DNA of 64,000 nt from CAXBMB01 sp052078155 (lineage in GTDB: Bacteria; Pseudomonadota; Alphaproteobacteria; Kiloniellales; DSM-21159): the NCBI GenBank assembly GCA_052078155.1, contig JBQJBP010000001.1, forward strand, positions 1 through 64,000, written 5' to 3'. The translations under genes and the position numbers were made by a program. Position 1 is the stretch's first letter, and each line of letters opens with the position of its first letter. Below the pieces are notes generated by a model. That model did not search any database and had not been told where the DNA came from. It saw only the letters and a list, made by a program, of their open reading frames with translations. This document shows, one piece after another, positions 9,709 to 18,675 of the stretch.

Positions 9709-12700
9709 CAGACGTAAAAGCCAACGCCCCGAAATCTGTGGAGCAGCAGACACAGGATCGCTTGCGTCAGGCCGTGCGGGCCATCGGCGTGCTGGAAGGC
9801 CGGTTGAAAGCCAAAGACGCCGCCGCCAACGCCCCCATTGCAGTGATTGGCATGGGCTGTCGGTTCCCGGGCGGCATTGAAGATCCGGCGCGCCTCTGGG
9901 AGGTGCTGCGCAATGGTGAGGATATGGTGGGGGAAATTCCCGCCGATCGCTGGGACATTGACGCTTTTCACGATCCGCAGATCCTGGCACCGGGCAAAAT
10001 CATCACCCGTGAGGGCGCGGTCCTGCGCAACGTGGATGGCTTTGATGCTGACTACTTTGGCATTTCCCCCCGCGAGGCCCGGGCCATGGATCCGCAGCAG
10101 CGCATTGCCCTTGAAGTTGCCAAAGAAGCTTTTGATCACGCCGGGCTGAGCAATGAAGCCGTGGAAGGCAGTGCCTGCGGGGTCTTCATGGGCGTCACTG
10201 AAAGTGAGTACGCCTGGCACAACTATGTGCATCTGGAGGGGGTGGACAGCTACACAGCCACCGGCAGTTATGGCGGCATTGTTGCCAATCGCATTTCCTA
10301 CCTCTTTGATTTGAAGGGTCCCAGTTTTACGGTCGATTCCATCTGTTCGTCGTCCCTGCTGGCGGTGCATCAGGCCGTGGAGGCTTTGCGCCGCGGGGAG
10401 TGCGAAACGGCTCTGGCCGGGGGCATCTGTGTATTGACTGGTCCGGATCAGATGATCTGGCTGTCCAAACTGGGGGTTCTGGCCAAAGGGAACCGTTGCC
10501 GCGCCTTTGATGCGGCGGGTGATGGCATTGTACTGGGCGAGGGGTGTGGCCTGGTGGTGCTGAAACCCCTGGCGCAGGCTCAAAAGGATGGAGACCGGGT
10601 GCTGGCGGTGATCCGGGGCAACGGGGCCACCCAGGATGGCCGGTCCAACGGCATGACCGCCCCCAGTCGGGCAGGTCAGGAGGCCATGCTGCGCCAGGCC
10701 TACGCCAAAGCCGGTCGCTCGCCGCAGGACGTGGGCTATGTGGACGGTCATGGCACCGGAACACAGTTGGGCGATCCCATTGAAGCCGCGGCTCTGGGCG
10801 CTGTGCTTGGCAAAGGGCGCTCGCCGGATACGCCACTGCGCATCGGGTCGGTGAAAAGCAATCTGGCTCATCTGGGGCCAGCAGGCGGCATTGCCAGTCT
10901 GATGAAAGTGGTGCTCGCGCTGCAAAACCGGGAAATCCCCGCATCGCTGCATTTCAATACGGCCAATCCCGACATCCCCATGGCTGACTGGGGGCTGGAG
11001 GTGCCGACGACGGCAATGGCCTGGCCACAGAATGCAGACAAGCTGCCTCTGGCTGGTGTCACCTCTTTGGCTTTTGGCGGCACCAATGTGCATGTGGTGC
11101 TGGAGGCGGCCCCTGAGCCCGCGGCTGCCGATCCAGCATCTGCCGATCCGGCGTCCCCCAATCCGGCGTCTCCCAGTGATCTGACCAGTGGCGCGCGGCT
11201 GTTGCCTCTGACGGCCAGGTCGCAAGCGGCTTTGCAAGCCAGGGCGGGTCAATGGAGCGCACTGCTGGCAGCGCAATCGGATGAAGAAAAAGCCCTTTTG
11301 AGTGCTGCGGCCCGGCAGCAAAGCAATGACCCCTGGCGCGCCCTTGTCTGGGTGAGGGAAGATGAAGATCTCCAGGCACCTCTGGCAGCCTTGGCCGAAG
11401 GCAAGAGCCATCCCAACTTGCGGGCGTCAGACAGTGCGTCTGTTGCGGAAAAACCGGTCTTTGTCTGCTCCGGCCATGGGTCCCATTACCTGGGCATGGC
11501 ACGTGGCCTGATTGAAAGTGCGCCGGTGTTTGCCGAACACCTGAAAGCGTATGATGAAGCTCTTTCGGCCTATGTAGACTGGTCATTGCTGGACCACCTG
11601 GGCCGCGACGACAGTCCCTTGCTGGAGGATACAACATTCCTGCAGCCGGCCCTGACCGGCATTCAGATTGCCCTGGCGGCACTCTGGCGTCATCTGGGCG
11701 TGGAACCGGCTGCGGTGATTGGTGTGTCCATGGGCGAAGTTGCAGCTGCCCAGATTGCCGGTTTGCTGAACCTGGATGAAGCCGCGCGGATCATCACCCT
11801 GCGCACCAAGTTGCTGGCCCGGGACCTTTTGGGTCAAGGGGCCATGGCGGTTTGTGATCTTTCCTGGGAAGAGGTGGAACCGCGTCTGGCAGCCTATGAC
11901 GGGAAACTCTCCGTTGCGGTGGCTCAGGGACCCAGGTCCACCGTGCTGTCCGGTGATCCCGAAGCACTGGAGAGGCTGGGAAAAACGCTGGAAGCTGACG
12001 AGGTTTTCTTCCGCCTGATCAAAGTGGATTTTGCCTCCCACAGTCATTTTGTCGATCCGGTGCTGAAAGAGCTTGTCTCCGGACTGGGTCAGGTCGGCGG
12101 ACAGGCGGCAAAGGTGCCGTTCTGGTCTTCGGCGAAAGGTGAACTGCTGGAAGGCAAGGCCGTTGGAGCGTCTTACTGGGCAGACAATCTGCGCCAGCCC
12201 GTGTTGCTGCAACCCCTGGTCACTCGGCTGGTAAAGGAAGAGGGACTGTCTCTCTTCCTGGAACTTTCTCCTCATCCTTTGCTGACAACCGCATTGCAGG
12301 AAACCTTCGCTGATCTGCGCAAACAAGGCACGGCCCTGCCGTCTTTGAACCGGGACCAGGCTGACTGGCAGGTTCTGCTCTCCTCATTGGCGGGGCTTTA
12401 CGCCCGGGGTGTGACGGTGGACTGGTCCACCCTGCTGGGCAGAGGATCGCAGGTGATGGATTTGCCAGCCTATCCCTGGCAGCGGCAATCCTACTGGCTG
12501 GACGGCAAAGCGGGGCTGCGTCCGGAGCTTCAAGGAGCGGGGCAAGGCAGCCCCGTCCAGGCACCGGGCATCTTGATTGGCAAGGGGATCGCCGATCCCG
12601 CTCAACCCCGGCGCCATCTCTGGCCCTTGTCGGCGGATGAAAATCTGACGGCACTGTTGGCGCAGCACCAGGTTCTGGGAAAAGCTGTCCTGCCCGCGGC

Positions 12701-15700
12701 GGCGGCCATCACCTCTTCTCTTGCGCTTCTGTCTGATCTGGAATTGCCAGCCACGGAGCCCTCGGATCTGATCCTTCAGAATTTGTCTTTTGACAGCTTT
12801 GCGCCTCTGGCCCGTCTCGAAGACACTGTGCTGGTGTCACAGCAGCAGAACTCAGGGGTCGCTCTGCAGTTGCTGCTGGCTGGTGGTGACAAAGACAGCC
12901 AGGACAGCGACGTTCTGTTTTCCGCCACAGCAGGACCTGCTGACGGATCTGCCCCTGCCAAAGGGTCGCCGGAAACTATGGCTCAGTCTCTGACCGACAG
13001 CATCGATCCGGCCAGTTTCTATGAAACCTGCCAGAAAGGCGGGGGGAGTTATGGCCCGGCCTTCCAACTGCTCGAAGAAATCCGCCAGGGTGACGGGGAA
13101 GCTCTGGCAAGACTGGGCAGGGGCAACCGGGAAAAATCTGACGAGGCTTTTGGCGCGGACGCCGCCATTGCGGTGCTGGACGCCTGTCTGCAGACCTCCT
13201 TTGCGGCTGTGGCTGAAGGCGTGGTTCCCATGGTGCCGCTGTCCATTGGCAGGGTGCAGTGCTGGGGCGAACTGAGCCATCACAGCACCCTCTATTGCCA
13301 CGTGTTGCGACAGCAGGAGCAGGACGACAGAGTTCGACTGGATCTCAGCGTCATGACGCCTGCCGGTGACCTTTTGCTGAAAGCCGACGGCTTGGTCATG
13401 CGCCGCGCGAATGACGCCGGGCAAAGCAGTGGTCTGTCAAAACGTCTGGTCTGGCTGCAACAGGATCTGCCTGCTGTGTCTGACACTGACGATGCAGACA
13501 AAGGCCTCCCCATCTTGATCGTGACGGCAGAGGAACCCGGCAGTCAGCGTCTCAAGCAGTTGGGGCTGTCCGGTGAACTGACCTCTGACCTTCGGATTAT
13601 GACCCCGCAAAGCGCGGTGGACTGGTTGTTGTCTGCACCTGAAGATGAGTTGGCGGCTATGCCTCGGGTTGTCTATCTGGCCCCGGCCGCTAATGAAGCC
13701 GAGGGCTGGCCTGCTGCCGGAGCCCTGGCGTTGCAGTCCAAGGAAGCTCTGGCACCTTTACTGGCGTTTCTGCAGGCGGCGGGGCGCAGAGACCTCGTGC
13801 TGGCTGACGGCCTGACACTGGTGACGCGGGGCGCGCAGCGGGTTCAGCCTGCCGACCGTGTTGATCCTGTGCAGGCGGGCTTTTGGACCCTTGGACAGTC
13901 CGCGTCCCTGGAACAGCCAGGCCTCGCTTTGCGATTGCTGGATCTGGAACCGGAGCCGGGCAGTGAAACAGCAGTTCCGCAGCTGCTGGCTGCGCTGGAG
14001 GACACAGAGCTGTCTGGACATCACCTGGCCTTGCGGGACGGTCGTCTGCTGGCTGCCCGTCTGACCTCACTGGCCAGCGATGGCAAGCGGCGCAGTCAGG
14101 CTGTGGCGGGCGACAGAGATTTCCGTCTTGCCCAGTTGCAAAAAGGCCTGCCTGACAGCTTGGCCTGGGTCCCTCGTGCCCCCCTGACAGCCGGGCCGGG
14201 AGAAGTCGTGGTGGCCGTTGAAGCCGCGGCTCTGAATTTCCTGGATGTTGCCCGGGCGCTCGGTCTGGTGAACTTTGATGAAGATGACGCGCTTCTCTCC
14301 TTTGGTATGGAGGCTGCCGGTCAGGTTGTGGCGTTGGGCGACGGGGTCAAGGACCTGGAAGTGGGACAGAAAGTGCTGGCCATGACAGCCAGCCCCCGCG
14401 CGTTGGCCCGACATCTGGTGACCCCGGCTTCTCTGGTGCGTCCTCTGCCCCGTTGCAAGGGGCAGGAACTGTCCATCGATCAGGCCGCAGCGCAACCCAT
14501 TGCCTATCTGACCGCCCTCTATGCCTTGCAGGAAGAAGGCCGCTTGAAGGCTGGTGAAAAAGTCTTGATCCATGCGGCCAGCGGCGGCGTGGGACTGGCG
14601 GCTCTGGCCGTGGCTCAAGCGGTGGGGGCGGAAGTCTACGCCACGGCCGGGTCCGAAGAAAAGCGGCGCTTCCTGCATGATCTGGGCTGCAAACATGTCT
14701 ACGATTCCCGCAGTCTGGCCTTTGCAGAACAGATCAATCGAGACACGGATGGGGCCGGGGTTGATCTGGTGCTGAACTCTCTGGCCGGGGAAGCTGCGGA
14801 GGCCAGTCTGGCTTTGCTGGCCCCCTTTGGACGGTTTCTGGAGATCGGAAAAGCCGATCAGCAAAAGGGGGGGCAACTGGCCCTCAAGGCTTTTGCCAAC
14901 AATCTGTCTTACCATGCCATTGATCTGGCCAAGCTGCTGGATCTGAAGCCGCAGGACGCAGGTCTTCTACTGGATCAGCTCTGTCAGGGGCTGGAATCAG
15001 GCAGCTATCCTCTCCTGCCCAGCAAGTCCTATTCTTCAGATCAGGTGCAGGCTGCCGTGACCGATCTGGCCCGCGCCCGGCATATCGGCAAGCTGGTGAT
15101 TTCTCTGCAGGAAGCCGACAAGGCTGTCCTGTCCCAGTCCGAAGCTCTGTCCTTCAGCTCTGATGCCTGTGTGGTCATTACCGGGGGAACCGGTGGCTTG
15201 GGCCTCTGCTTTGCCCGCTGGGCGGTGGAGCAGGGTGCCGGCAAGCTGGTGATGCTGGCCCGCAACGCGCCCGCTGATTCCGTTCGCAAGTCCCTGGCTG
15301 ATCTGGAAGACCGGGGTGTGGAACTGCAGTGGTTGACCTGTGATGTCACCCGGGAGGAAGAGGTCAGGCAAACGCTGGCGGAAGTGGCGGAAGAACTGGG
15401 CCCCATCGAAGGTCTTTTCCACGGTGCCGCCGCCATTGAGGATGGCCCGCTGACGGAACAGTCCTGGGAATCGTTCGAACGGGTGCTGGCCCCCAAGGTC
15501 GCAGCCTCTTTGACCCTGCTGTCTGCACTGCAGGACCAGCCTTTGAAACTTCTGGCTTTCTTCTCTTCCACCGCAGCCCTGCTGGGCACCAGCGGTCAGG
15601 CCAACTATGCAGTGGCCAATGGCATGATGGTGGCGCTGGCGGAACAGGCCGCGGCGGCGGGACTGCCTGCCAAGGTCATTGACTGGGGACCCTGGGCGCA

Positions 15701-16412
15701 GGTGGGCGGTGTGGCCCGTCTGGGGCTGGAAGGCCGCTTCAGTGCCATTGGTCTGACACCCCATCAGCCTGAACAGGCTCTTAGAGCCTTTGAGGAAATT
15801 CTTGGGTCTTCTGCTGTGCGGGCCGGCGTTCTGGACCTGACAACCTCCCGCTGGCTGGCGCAGCATCCGGGCGGTGACCCGGCTTATCTTTCTCTTTTGC
15901 AGGACAAAGACAAAGCCGGAGACGCAGAAGAGAGCGACAGCTCCGGCCTGAAAGCCCGCCTCATTGCGCTGGAACCGGATCTGCGCCTGGAGGAACTGGT
16001 GGCTGAACTGCAGGTTCTGGCCGCGGGGATCGTTGGTGTCACTGCAGAGAGCATTGACCCGCTGGAGCAGACACTTGGCACGCTGGGGTTCGATTCGCTC
16101 ATGTCCCTGGAACTGCGCAATCGCCTGGAGGCAATACTGGACCTGAAACTGCCAGCCACCCTGGCTTGGAACTATCCCGTCTTTGCGGATCTGGCCAGAC
16201 ACCTGCTGGATCGCCTGGGGCTGGAAACGGGGCTGGGCATGGCAGGCGGGCCGGAAGAAAACGCTTCCTCCCCGGACAAGATGCCGGAGGTTCTGGGCGA
16301 AGAAGCCATCGCTGACATGAGTGAGGAAGAAGCGGAAGCCGAGTTGCTGAAGCGTCTGGCTGGCCTGGAAAACAGTGGGATGGAAGAAACAGGTTCGGAG
16401 GGAGAAAGCTAA
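9705..16412 (+). CDS. Type I PKS 2: KS-AT-DH-ER-KR-ACP, methylmalonyl-like AT
   Basis: A single fully reducing module of 2,235 residues whose ATG overlaps the stop of PKS 1 and follows a GGAG-like site. Order by residue: N-terminal helical docking segment 1-40; KS 43-465; AT 585-865; DH 966-1235 (complete HxxxGxxxxP, Asp in LDACLQ); structural KR half; ER 1500-1800 (HAASGGVGL); KR 1820-2005 (GGTGGLG, FSS, NYAVAN, IED in the LDD position); ACP 2095-2165 (GFDSL); acidic tail. The AT has GVSMG instead of GHSxG and a VDFASHS motif, which belongs to the YASH/VASH class usually linked to methylmalonyl-CoA. The KS is divergent: DSICSSS around the Cys, GHGTGT, and NLAHLG instead of NxGHLE, although Cys and both His remain. 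Expected unit: alpha-methyl, fully reduced. The substrate is inferred. Confidence 0.94.
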   Translation: MTDVKANAPKSVEQQTQDRLRQAVRAIGVLEGRLKAKDAAANAPIAVIGMGCRFPGGIEDPARLWEVLRNGEDMVGEIPADRWDIDAFHDPQILAPGKIITREGAVLRNVDGFDADYFGISPREARAMDPQQRIALEVAKEAFDHAGLSNEAVEGSACGVFMGVTESEYAWHNYVHLEGVDSYTATGSYGGIVANRISYLFDLKGPSFTVDSICSSSLLAVHQAVEALRRGECETALAGGICVLTGPDQMIWLSKLGVLAKGNRCRAFDAAGDGIVLGEGCGLVVLKPLAQAQKDGDRVLAVIRGNGATQDGRSNGMTAPSRAGQEAMLRQAYAKAGRSPQDVGYVDGHGTGTQLGDPIEAAALGAVLGKGRSPDTPLRIGSVKSNLAHLGPAGGIASLMKVVLALQNREIPASLHFNTANPDIPMADWGLEVPTTAMAWPQNADKLPLAGVTSLAFGGTNVHVVLEAAPEPAAADPASADPASPNPASPSDLTSGARLLPLTARSQAALQARAGQWSALLAAQSDEEKALLSAAARQQSNDPWRALVWVREDEDLQAPLAALAEGKSHPNLRASDSASVAEKPVFVCSGHGSHYLGMARGLIESAPVFAEHLKAYDEALSAYVDWSLLDHLGRDDSPLLEDTTFLQPALTGIQIALAALWRHLGVEPAAVIGVSMGEVAAAQIAGLLNLDEAARIITLRTKLLARDLLGQGAMAVCDLSWEEVEPRLAAYDGKLSVAVAQGPRSTVLSGDPEALERLGKTLEADEVFFRLIKVDFASHSHFVDPVLKELVSGLGQVGGQAAKVPFWSSAKGELLEGKAVGASYWADNLRQPVLLQPLVTRLVKEEGLSLFLELSPHPLLTTALQETFADLRKQGTALPSLNRDQADWQVLLSSLAGLYARGVTVDWSTLLGRGSQVMDLPAYPWQRQSYWLDGKAGLRPELQGAGQGSPVQAPGILIGKGIADPAQPRRHLWPLSADENLTALLAQHQVLGKAVLPAAAAITSSLALLSDLELPATEPSDLILQNLSFDSFAPLARLEDTVLVSQQQNSGVALQLLLAGGDKDSQDSDVLFSATAGPADGSAPAKGSPETMAQSLTDSIDPASFYETCQKGGGSYGPAFQLLEEIRQGDGEALARLGRGNREKSDEAFGADAAIAVLDACLQTSFAAVAEGVVPMVPLSIGRVQCWGELSHHSTLYCHVLRQQEQDDRVRLDLSVMTPAGDLLLKADGLVMRRANDAGQSSGLSKRLVWLQQDLPAVSDTDDADKGLPILIVTAEEPGSQRLKQLGLSGELTSDLRIMTPQSAVDWLLSAPEDELAAMPRVVYLAPAANEAEGWPAAGALALQSKEALAPLLAFLQAAGRRDLVLADGLTLVTRGAQRVQPADRVDPVQAGFWTLGQSASLEQPGLALRLLDLEPEPGSETAVPQLLAALEDTELSGHHLALRDGRLLAARLTSLASDGKRRSQAVAGDRDFRLAQLQKGLPDSLAWVPRAPLTAGPGEVVVAVEAAALNFLDVARALGLVNFDEDDALLSFGMEAAGQVVALGDGVKDLEVGQKVLAMTASPRALARHLVTPASLVRPLPRCKGQELSIDQAAAQPIAYLTALYALQEEGRLKAGEKVLIHAASGGVGLAALAVAQAVGAEVYATAGSEEKRRFLHDLGCKHVYDSRSLAFAEQINRDTDGAGVDLVLNSLAGEAAEASLALLAPFGRFLEIGKADQQKGGQLALKAFANNLSYHAIDLAKLLDLKPQDAGLLLDQLCQGLESGSYPLLPSKSYSSDQVQAAVTDLARARHIGKLVISLQEADKAVLSQSEALSFSSDACVVITGGTGGLGLCFARWAVEQGAGKLVMLARNAPADSVRKSLADLEDRGVELQWLTCDVTREEEVRQTLAEVAEELGPIEGLFHGAAAIEDGPLTEQSWESFERVLAPKVAASLTLLSALQDQPLKLLAFFSSTAALLGTSGQANYAVANGMMVALAEQAAAAGLPAKVIDWGPWAQVGGVARLGLEGRFSAIGLTPHQPEQALRAFEEILGSSAVRAGVLDLTTSRWLAQHPGGDPAYLSLLQDKDKAGDAEESDSSGLKARLIALEPDLRLEELVAELQVLAAGIVGVTAESIDPLEQTLGTLGFDSLMSLELRNRLEAILDLKLPATLAWNYPVFADLARHLLDRLGLETGLGMAGGPEENASSPDKMPEVLGEEAIADMSEEEAEAELLKRLAGLENSGMEETGSEGES

Positions 16413-16413
16413 G

Positions 16414-18675
16414 ATGAGCCAGCAAAATTTCTCTCCCTTAAAACAGGCACTGGCTGCCATTGATCGCCTGCAGGCTCAGGTGAAGACCCTGCAGAACGCG
16501 CAGAAGGAGAGCATTGCCATTGTGGGGCTGGGCCTGCGTCTGCCCGGTGGGGTGGGCTCGGCCGAACAGCTTTGGGACGTCCTGCTTGCCGGTAAAGATG
16601 CCGTCGGACCGGTTCCGGCGAACCGCTGGGATGGCGAGGCCCTCTTTGATCCCGATCCGGACAGTGTGGGCAAGCTGGCCATGCGGGCCGGGGCCTTTCT
16701 GGAGGATGTGGAGGGCTTTGATGCGGCCTTTTTCGGCCTGACTGCTGATGAAGCCGCCATGCTGGATCCGCAGCAACGTCTGGTGCTGGAGGTGGCCTGG
16801 CGGGCTCTTGAAGATGCGGGCATCGCCCCGGACTCTCTGGCAGGCAGTGCCACAGGCGTCTATTTGGGCATTGCCGCCAGTGACTGGCGGGAGATGGCGC
16901 ACAGTGACCCGGCTGGCATGACAGCCTTCAGTGAAACCGGCGGCTCCCATTCCGTGGCTGCTGGTAGGTTGTCTTACTTGCTGGACCTCAAAGGCCCGGC
17001 CATTTCTGTCGATACGGCCTGCTCTTCGTCTCTGGTGGCTGTGCACCAGGCGGTCAGGGCTTTACGGGCCGGGGATTGTGACCTGGCGCTGGCCGGGGGC
17101 GTTTCCCTGATGCTGACGCCGGAAGGCCTGATGGGCACCAGCCGCATGCGGCTGCTGTCGCCAAGCGGTCGCTGCCGCTCCTTTGACGAAAAGGGCGATG
17201 GCGTGGCCCTGGGGGAAGGGGCAGCTTTGGTGGCCCTGAAACGCCTGAGCGACGCGAAAAAAGATGGGGATAAGGTGCTGGGCCTTGTGCGCGGCGCAGC
17301 CTTGAACCACGACGGCCGCTCCAACGGGCTGACTGCCCCCAACGGCCCCTCCCAGATTGCGGTGATCAAGAAGGCCCTGGCAGACGCCGGTGCGACGGCC
17401 GGGCAGGTGTCCTTTGTCGAAACGCATGGCACCGGGACTCCTTTGGGAGATCCCATTGAGCTTGACGGCCTGGCGGCCACTTATGGACAGGCCGCAGATG
17501 CGCCGGGGCCCTGCCTGCTGGGCGCGGTCAAAAGCAACTACGGTCATTTGGCGGCGGCCGCAGGCATTCTGGGGCTGATCAAAACGCTGCTGGTGCTGCG
17601 CGAAAGGACGGTGCCTGCGAATCTGCATTTCGACAGCCTCAATCCCGACTGTGATCTGGCTGGCACCCGCCTGCAGCTGGCAGGCAGCGCCCCTCAGGAA
17701 GGGGCCCTGAGCCCGGGGGCTTTGGGGGCCGTGTCTTCTTTCGGCTGGTCGGGCACCAATGCCCATGTGGTGCTTCAGGCACCGCAAGAAGACCTTGCGA
17801 CGGATCCGTCAGCAGAGGCAGAGGACGAACGCACCGAGGGGGATCTCTGGATCCTGCCCCTGTCAGCAAAAACACCGGAGGCCCTGGAGGCCCTTAAATC
17901 CTCCTGGGCCGACTGGCTGGGGCCTGAAGGCGGCGGCAAGGGCCAGAGCCTGAACCGACTTTGCGCCTCAGCGGTCTATGGTCGCCAGCAGTTTGCTCTG
18001 CGGTTTGTTGCCTACGGAAAGGACCGGGCCGCGCTGATCGCCTCTTTGAGCCAGGAACAGGAACTGGCAAGCCTGCCGGAGACTGCAAGGAACTATCTGG
18101 CCGGTCGGCCCTGTAACTGGCAGGAGGTTTATGGCCCGCGCCGGGACGGGGCGTTGCCGGGTTACCCCTGGCAGCGTCAGTCATTTGCGTTGCTGCGTCG
18201 GGTTGCCGGGTCAGACCCGGCCCAGTCATCCGACCAGGAAGGGGAGGCGGCCGGGTCTTTGGCCCGGCATCTGCAGGCCTTGCCTCTGCAGGAGCGTAAA
18301 GCCACGCTGCTTCATGAAATCCGCTGTCTCATTGCCGATCTGATCGGGGCGGCAGATGAAGGAGCTGTGCCGCCTGACAGTGGCTTTTTCCAGTTGGGGA
18401 TGACCTCTTTGGGGGCGGTGAACCTGCATAAGAAACTGGAACATCTGGTGGGTAAGGAAATCCCCAGAACTCTGGCATTCCAGCAGTTTACGGCGACGTC
18501 GGTGGTGGATTATCTGGCCGAAGGGCCTCTGTCTGAACTCTTCGAAGACAGCAAGGGCCCGGCGCCAGTGCAACAAACAGTGCAAAAACAAGAGGCCAGT
18601 GTGGCAGAGGTGGCCGATGAGCTGGAAGCGGCTTTGGCGCGGCTGTCCGGTGACAGTGCAGGGGAAGGGGCATGA
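16414..18675 (+). CDS. Type I PKS 3: minimal KS-ACP module lacking an AT
   Basis: The chosen ATG lies one base after the PKS 2 stop; an in-frame ATG further upstream would overlap PKS 2 and was not used. The 753 residues hold a helical docking start (1-30), a complete KS (33-455; DTACSSS Cys near 203, THGTGTPLGDP, NYGHLAAAAG) and an ACP (630-705). The KS-AT linker (LPLSAKTPEAL) runs straight into the post-AT linker (GYPWQRQSF, near 18165), with no GHSxG AT between, as if the AT had been cleanly excised in frame. There is no KR, DH or ER. The ACP attachment motif is GMTSL rather than GxDSL, with the Ser kept at residue 665. The module needs an acyltransferase in trans, borrows one from a neighbour, or only passes the chain on. 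The next ATG overlaps its stop. Confidence 0.93.
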   Translation: MSQQNFSPLKQALAAIDRLQAQVKTLQNAQKESIAIVGLGLRLPGGVGSAEQLWDVLLAGKDAVGPVPANRWDGEALFDPDPDSVGKLAMRAGAFLEDVEGFDAAFFGLTADEAAMLDPQQRLVLEVAWRALEDAGIAPDSLAGSATGVYLGIAASDWREMAHSDPAGMTAFSETGGSHSVAAGRLSYLLDLKGPAISVDTACSSSLVAVHQAVRALRAGDCDLALAGGVSLMLTPEGLMGTSRMRLLSPSGRCRSFDEKGDGVALGEGAALVALKRLSDAKKDGDKVLGLVRGAALNHDGRSNGLTAPNGPSQIAVIKKALADAGATAGQVSFVETHGTGTPLGDPIELDGLAATYGQAADAPGPCLLGAVKSNYGHLAAAAGILGLIKTLLVLRERTVPANLHFDSLNPDCDLAGTRLQLAGSAPQEGALSPGALGAVSSFGWSGTNAHVVLQAPQEDLATDPSAEAEDERTEGDLWILPLSAKTPEALEALKSSWADWLGPEGGGKGQSLNRLCASAVYGRQQFALRFVAYGKDRAALIASLSQEQELASLPETARNYLAGRPCNWQEVYGPRRDGALPGYPWQRQSFALLRRVAGSDPAQSSDQEGEAAGSLARHLQALPLQERKATLLHEIRCLIADLIGAADEGAVPPDSGFFQLGMTSLGAVNLHKKLEHLVGKEIPRTLAFQQFTATSVVDYLAEGPLSELFEDSKGPAPVQQTVQKQEASVAEVADELEAALARLSGDSAGEGA

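Noticed and set aside
9555..11411. Open antisense frame of over 600 codons opposite PKS 1 and PKS 2.
   Set aside because: It is the mirror of biased GC-rich codons in conserved KS sequence and shows no domain pattern; similar long antisense frames occur opposite most PKS parts (for example 15036-16460 and 33512-34906).
16375..16413. Earlier in-frame ATG for PKS 3 inside the end of PKS 2.
   Set aside because: The ATG at 16414 directly follows the PKS 2 stop and starts a typical docking helix; the earlier residues do not belong to one.
16414..18675. PKS 3 as a frameshifted or broken gene.
   Set aside because: The frame is open throughout with normal codon use, correct start and stop overlaps, and clean linker sequences on either side of the missing AT.
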